The notes under the pieces were generated by a model. The model saw nothing but the letters and a program-made list of their open reading frames with translations, made no database searches and was not told the DNA's origin. DNA of 64,000 bases from Rhodamnia argentea (lineage: Eukaryota > Streptophyta > Magnoliopsida > Myrtales > Myrtaceae): assembly GCF_020921035.1 (NCBI RefSeq), contig NC_063152.1, positions 31,433,903 to 31,497,902 on the forward strand, read 5' to 3'. Shown here one piece after another: positions 59,938-64,000 of the stretch. Position numbers and translations under genes: made by a program. Numbering within the stretch: position 1 is the first letter of the stretch; every line of letters begins with the position of its first letter.

Positions 59938-62900
59938 ATGCAACTCTCCCGAGGAACTCGGAAAGGGAAAGAGATATATGTGGCCGTCTTGAAGGTCGAT
60001 GACCCAGGGATTGTTGGGGTTGAGACCCCAACGGAGGTAGTGCTAGTCCTTGAGGCGTTCAAAGACGTGATGCCTCCCGAGTTGCCCCGGAAGCTGCCGC
60101 CAAAGAGAGAGGTGGACCATCGGATTGAGTTGGTCCCGGATGCTCGACCACCGGCCATGGCGCCATATCGCATGGCACCCCCGGAGCTGGAAGAGATGAG
60201 GAAGCAGCTCAAGGATCTCCTTGAGGCTGGATACATACGGCCCTCGAAGGCCCCGTATGGTGCCCCGGTTTTATTCCGGAAGAAACATGACGGCTCCTTG
60301 CGGATGTGCATTGATTACCGAGCTCCGAACAAGCTCACGATCAAAAACAAGTACCCAATACCGCTCATTGCGGATCCGTTCGACCAGCTCGGGAGCGCGC
60401 GGTGGTTCACGAAGCTAGATCTGCGATCGGGGTATTACCAAGTTCGGATTGCCGAAGGTGACGAGCAAAAGACGGCCTGCGTGACTCGGTACGGCTCTTA
60501 TGAGTTTACGGTGATGCCTTTCGGACTAACCAACGCTCCAGCGACGTTACGCACCTTAATGAACAAGGTACTACAACCATTCCTTGATCGGTTTGTTGTT
60601 GTATATTTAGATGATATTGTTGTGTATAGTCGTATGCTAGAGGAACATGTTGAGCATCTAGAACAGGTGTTCCGAGTCCTGCGGGACAACGAGCTATATG
60701 TAAAGAAGGAAAAGTGTGCGTTTGCAAAGCCGGAGGTGCCATTCCTCGGCCATATTGTCGAAGGTGGTCGAGTACGTATGGACCCGACAAAGATTCGAGC
60801 TATCACGGAGTGGGAACCGCCGACAAAACCGACGGAACCGAGGTCGTTTCTCGGACTGGCGAACTATTACCGACGGTTTGTTCGGGATTACTCGGAGATT
60901 ACGGCCCCTCTCACGGATATGCTCAAAAAGGGTAGAACTTGGAAGTGGTCGGGGCAAAGCCAAGAGGCCTTCGATCGCTTGAAGAGACTCGTGACAGAGG
61001 AGCCGGTCTTAGTGTTGCCCGATTTTGACAAACCCTATGAGGTGGAGTCTGATGCCTCGGACTTTGCCATAGGGGGCGTCTTGATGCGGAATGGACATCC
61101 AGTGGCCTTTGAGTCACGGAAATTGAATGAGACGGAGCGGCGGTACACCGTTCAAGAGAAAGAAATGACCGCCGTAGTCCATTGTCTTCGTACGTGGAGA
61201 CACTATCTTACGGGATCCTGGTTTGTCGTGCGGACAGACAACATTGCCACGAGCTATTTCCGGACCCGGAAAAAGCTCGGCCCGAAGCAAGCTAGGTGGC
61301 GGGATTTCTTGGCGGAGTTCGACTTCGTGCTGGAGTACAAGCCTGGGAAGACCAACTCGATTGCGGATGCCTTGAGCCGAAAAGGCGAGCTGGCCATGAT
61401 GAGTCGGCACGAGTGCCCATTGGTCGAAAGGATCAAAGAGGGGTTGCAGCACGACCCATCGACGAAAATGCTCCTCGACTATGTTCGGGAGGGCAAAACT
61501 CGGACGTTCTGGAGTGAGGACGGCCTCCTCTACACAAAGGGGAGGAGACTCTATGTGCCATCCTTCGGGAGGCTGCGAAGGGAAATCTTGCGAGAGTGCC
61601 ACGATTCGAAGTGGGCGGGCCATCCCGGTATCCACCGCACCATGGCGCTTGTTGAAGATCAATATTTCCGGCCCCATTTGCGTGACGATGTGGAAGCATA
61701 TGTCAAGACTTGCCTCGTATGTCGGCAAGACAAGCTTGAGCAGAAGTCTCCCGCAGGGCTCCTTGAGCCGCTGCAAATCCCGGAGAGGCCATGGGAAAGT
61801 GTTTCGATGGACTTCATCGTCGGACTACCCAAGTCCGAAGGGTGTCGAACCTTGATGGTCGTTGTGGATCGGTTTTCCAAGTATGCAACGTTCGTACCGG
61901 CCACGGACGATTGCCCAGCTGAGGAGGCAACCAAGCTATTCTTGAAGCATATTGTCAAACACTGGGGTGTGCCACGGTCGATCATAAGCGATCGGGACCC
62001 TCGGTTCACGGGACGTTTTTGGACGGAGCTCTTCAAGCTGCTTGGTTCCGAGCTGAATTTCTCTACCGATCTTCACCCGCAGACCGACGGCCAAACCGAA
62101 CGGGTGAATGCGCTCCTCGAAGTCTACTTGCGGCATTATGTGAGCGCGACTCAACGAGATTGGGCCAAGTTCATCGATGTTGCTCGGTTCTCGCACAACT
62201 TGCAACGAAGCGAGTCAACGGGGAGGAGTCCCTTCGAGATCGTGACGGGGCAACAGCCGCTTACTCCAAATGCGGTTGCGACGGGCTATCGGGGGAGTAG
62301 TCCGGCGGCACTTCGATGCGCGGTGGAATGGCAAGAAGAGGCCGACCTAGCTCGGACATGCCTTCACAAGGCGTCCAAGCGAATGAAGAAATGGGCCGAC
62401 AAGAAGCGTCGGCATGTGGAGTTCCAGATTGGGGACCAAGTCCTTTGCAAGCTACCCGTTCGATACAAGGGGGTGCATAAGGCGCTGCTGCGTCGATACG
62501 AAGGGCCGTTTCGGGTGGTGCGGCGGATTGGAAGAGCAGCGTACAAGCTGGAACTTCTCGCCAAACCGAAAATCCATCCGGTATTCCATGTGAGTATGCT
62601 CAAGCCCTTTCACGTGGACGAAGAAGAGCCGGAACGGGGGGAATCAAAACGGGCGCCCTTGGGAGCGAAGACGGCTTACGATCAAGACGTCGAATGCATT
62701 TTAGCGGATCGAGTCATTAGGAAACGCTATCGGGCACCCAAGCGGGAATATTTGATTCGGTGGCGAGGTCTACGAGAGAGCGAGAATAGCTGGGAACCGG
62801 AGGAGGCCTTGTGGCGATTCAGGAGACACATTGAGACCTTCCAAGCGGAGAAAGGTGACAAGGACGTCGCCCATTTAAGTGGGGGAGAATATCACGGCCC

Positions 62901-63234
62901 AAGAGTTTGTTCAACCGAGTTGGGCCGTGACATGATGCGCGAGTTAGTCCACGAGCTGAACGGAATGATGTTGGGTGGCCCGGGCCGACCCAACGGCCCA
63001 AATCGACTTAACCCGCTCGAGCATGGCCCAAGCGAGCTGGGTAGGCGAACAGACGCGACTCTTGAGCTGGGGCGTCCGGATTCATTCGCGAGCCGGGCGT
63101 GCACGAGTCGCGAGTCATACAATCATGAGGCGGGCATCGTGCGCAGCGAGTCGGATTCGAGCGCTCATGATGCACGCATCGAGCAGAGTGAGTCGGACTC
63201 GAGCGGACAAGTAGAACAAGACAAACTTGGGTAG
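59938..63234 (+). pseudogene. pol: pol segment: reverse transcriptase, RNase H, integrase, chromodomain
   Basis: Open for 1,098 codons. The reverse transcriptase has [25 protein letters not shown] and the catalytic YLDD (residues 223-226). RNase H starts [11 protein letters not shown]. The integrase has an HHCC finger (GHPGIHRTM to CLVCRQDK) and a DDE core ([31 protein letters not shown]). A C-terminal chromodomain (residues about 917-965, [18 protein letters not shown]) follows. Catalytic residues look intact. The reading frame runs over the polypurine tract and about 345 bp into the 3' LTR. The frame equals that of gag and protease, so the family is a single-ORF gag-pol, here cut by two stops. 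Confidence 0.92.
62877..62889 (+). other. Polypurine tract
   Basis: AAGTGGGGGAGAA directly precedes the 3' LTR and would prime plus-strand synthesis. Confidence 0.8.
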
Positions 63235-63504
63235 ACCATGAGTCACCCGCGAGCTGTGCCTTTGTATGTATAAATAGGGGCTCGCCCCTCACTTGTAAAT
63301 CACCCGAGAATCAATAAAACTCAGTATTCCCTCCACTCTCTCTCGGTTGTGTGATCCTTGTGCGAGTGTATTCAAATTGTGTTCGGTTCGGTTCGGATTA
63401 CCCGACCCTCGAGCGAGTGTGAGTGTGTGTGTTGGCCGACTTGGGATCTATTCCTAAGGCCGCACGGATCGTGGGAACGCTAGATAAATTCTCGGTCCGT
63501 GACA
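62890..63504 (+). repeat. 3' LTR
   Basis: 615 bp, the same length as the 5' LTR and differing from it by about 14 substitutions and no visible indel. TATAAATA is at 63269-63276. The start TATCACGG and end CCGTGACA match the 5' copy. Confidence 0.93.
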
Positions 63505-63654
63505 CTATCATCTCCCTCATCTTAGTTTGGTCTATTCACTTAGTACTCGGCATAGAAATATTTAATATGAGAGACAAATGCAGCCATGTAAGATTTCAAT
63601 TTGGATCCCTTACTACGATACCATGTGAGTTTTTGTGGGACCACTATTTAACTA

Positions 63655-64000
63655 TTCTAAAAAGGAAAAATTATCAAAAAAGTCCTAAATTTATTTCAAT
63701 GGTGCCAAATCAGTCATAAACCATTTTTTGTGCCAATTCGGTCTTAAACCTATACATTTATGCCAATTCGGTTCAATTTTTTGGCCAACGCTGAAGTGGC
63801 ATTCTTGACGTTGACGTGACAAAGTTTTGATAATATTTTTTTTTTATTTTTTTTTATTTTTTTATTTCTGTGAATTTCTTTTCTTTCTCATTTTTCTCAT
63901 CCCCCCGGGATGGCTGGAGCTTGCCATCCATTGCGCGAGGGCCACAAAGCCCTTGCCGGCGGCTAACTAGGGCTTGGTTGCCCTCATCTGCTGCAGGTGA
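63655..64000. repeat. Fold-back repeat, family 1 copy i (right end cut by window)
   Basis: The left arm 'aaaaaagtcctaaatttatt' with 'caattcggtcttaaacc' is followed by the GC-rich centre, beginning near 63900. The right arm lies beyond the window. Confidence 0.7.

Larger units (their letters stand above)
57517..63504 (+). mobile_element. Ty3/gypsy chromovirus-type LTR retrotransposon, near complete
   Basis: Element of 5,988 bp with two 615-bp LTRs, an initiator-tRNA-Met-like primer binding site, gag, protease, reverse transcriptase, RNase H, integrase and chromodomain in that order, and a polypurine tract. The order with integrase after RNase H is Ty3/gypsy, and the chromodomain makes it a chromovirus. 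LTRs differ at about 14 positions by eye, so insertion is fairly recent. The flanks share CTAT, a 4-bp candidate target duplication (5 bp would be usual). Two stops interrupt the coding frame, so this copy cannot make its full polyprotein. Confidence 0.95.

Noticed and set aside
1..64000. CRISPR arrays, prokaryotic operons or a defence system
   Set aside because: All genes are plant nuclear genes with spliceosomal introns; the repeats are fold-backs, microsatellites and transposons without spacer-repeat regularity.

Overview
This is eukaryotic nuclear DNA from a flowering plant, almost certainly a dicot. The genes have GT-AG introns. Products include a chlorophyll Mg-dechelatase, an alpha-expansin, a SOC1-type MADS protein, an L-type lectin receptor kinase and a plant-type HMG-CoA synthase. 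The AT-rich spacers are packed with fold-back (MITE-like) repeats and hold a chromodomain Ty3/gypsy retrotransposon. The style of the repeats and the SOC1-like gene would fit a woody Myrtales genome (Eucalyptus-like), but that is a guess and not something the sequence proves.

Layout. 1-1.5 kb: fold-back repeat and a 405-bp tandem duplication carrying (TA)n. 2.5-11.3 kb: a tandem pair of group Ib bHLH genes separated by a decayed LINE. 13.5-15.3 kb: an alpha-expansin with a palindromic root-hair-element match just upstream of its TATA box. 16.9-18.3 kb (minus): STAY-GREEN. 19-24 kb: spacer with two fold-back repeats and one candidate 57-codon ORF. 24.2-30.3 kb (minus): a seven-exon SOC1-like MADS gene with a 4.4-kb first intron. 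30.9-36.2 kb: nested duplications, a SINE-like unit, a hAT-type MITE and further fold-backs. 38.0-41.0 kb (minus): a conserved 820-residue protein of unknown function, one of whose introns looks U12-type. 41.3-42.0 kb: a second hAT-type MITE. 42-46.1 kb: spacer with nothing recognised. 46.2-48.1 kb: an intronless lectin receptor pseudokinase. 49.2-53.6 kb (minus): a 12-exon HMG-CoA synthase. 55-57 kb: two fold-back repeats. 57.5-63.5 kb: a structurally complete chromovirus-type LTR retrotransposon with 615-bp LTRs. The window ends inside another fold-back repeat.

The genes do not form a pathway. They are independent plant loci for iron/stress-type bHLH regulation, wall loosening, chlorophyll breakdown, flowering-type MADS regulation, surface lectin perception and mevalonate synthesis. 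Exon boundaries were derived by hand from reading frame, splice-site dinucleotides and protein family conservation. Each gene model closes in frame from ATG to stop. I found no CRISPR, operon or clearly new biological system. The most unusual items are the short U12-type intron, the perfect palindromic root-hair element, the lectin receptor pseudokinase and the single-frame but doubly interrupted gag-pol of the retrotransposon.
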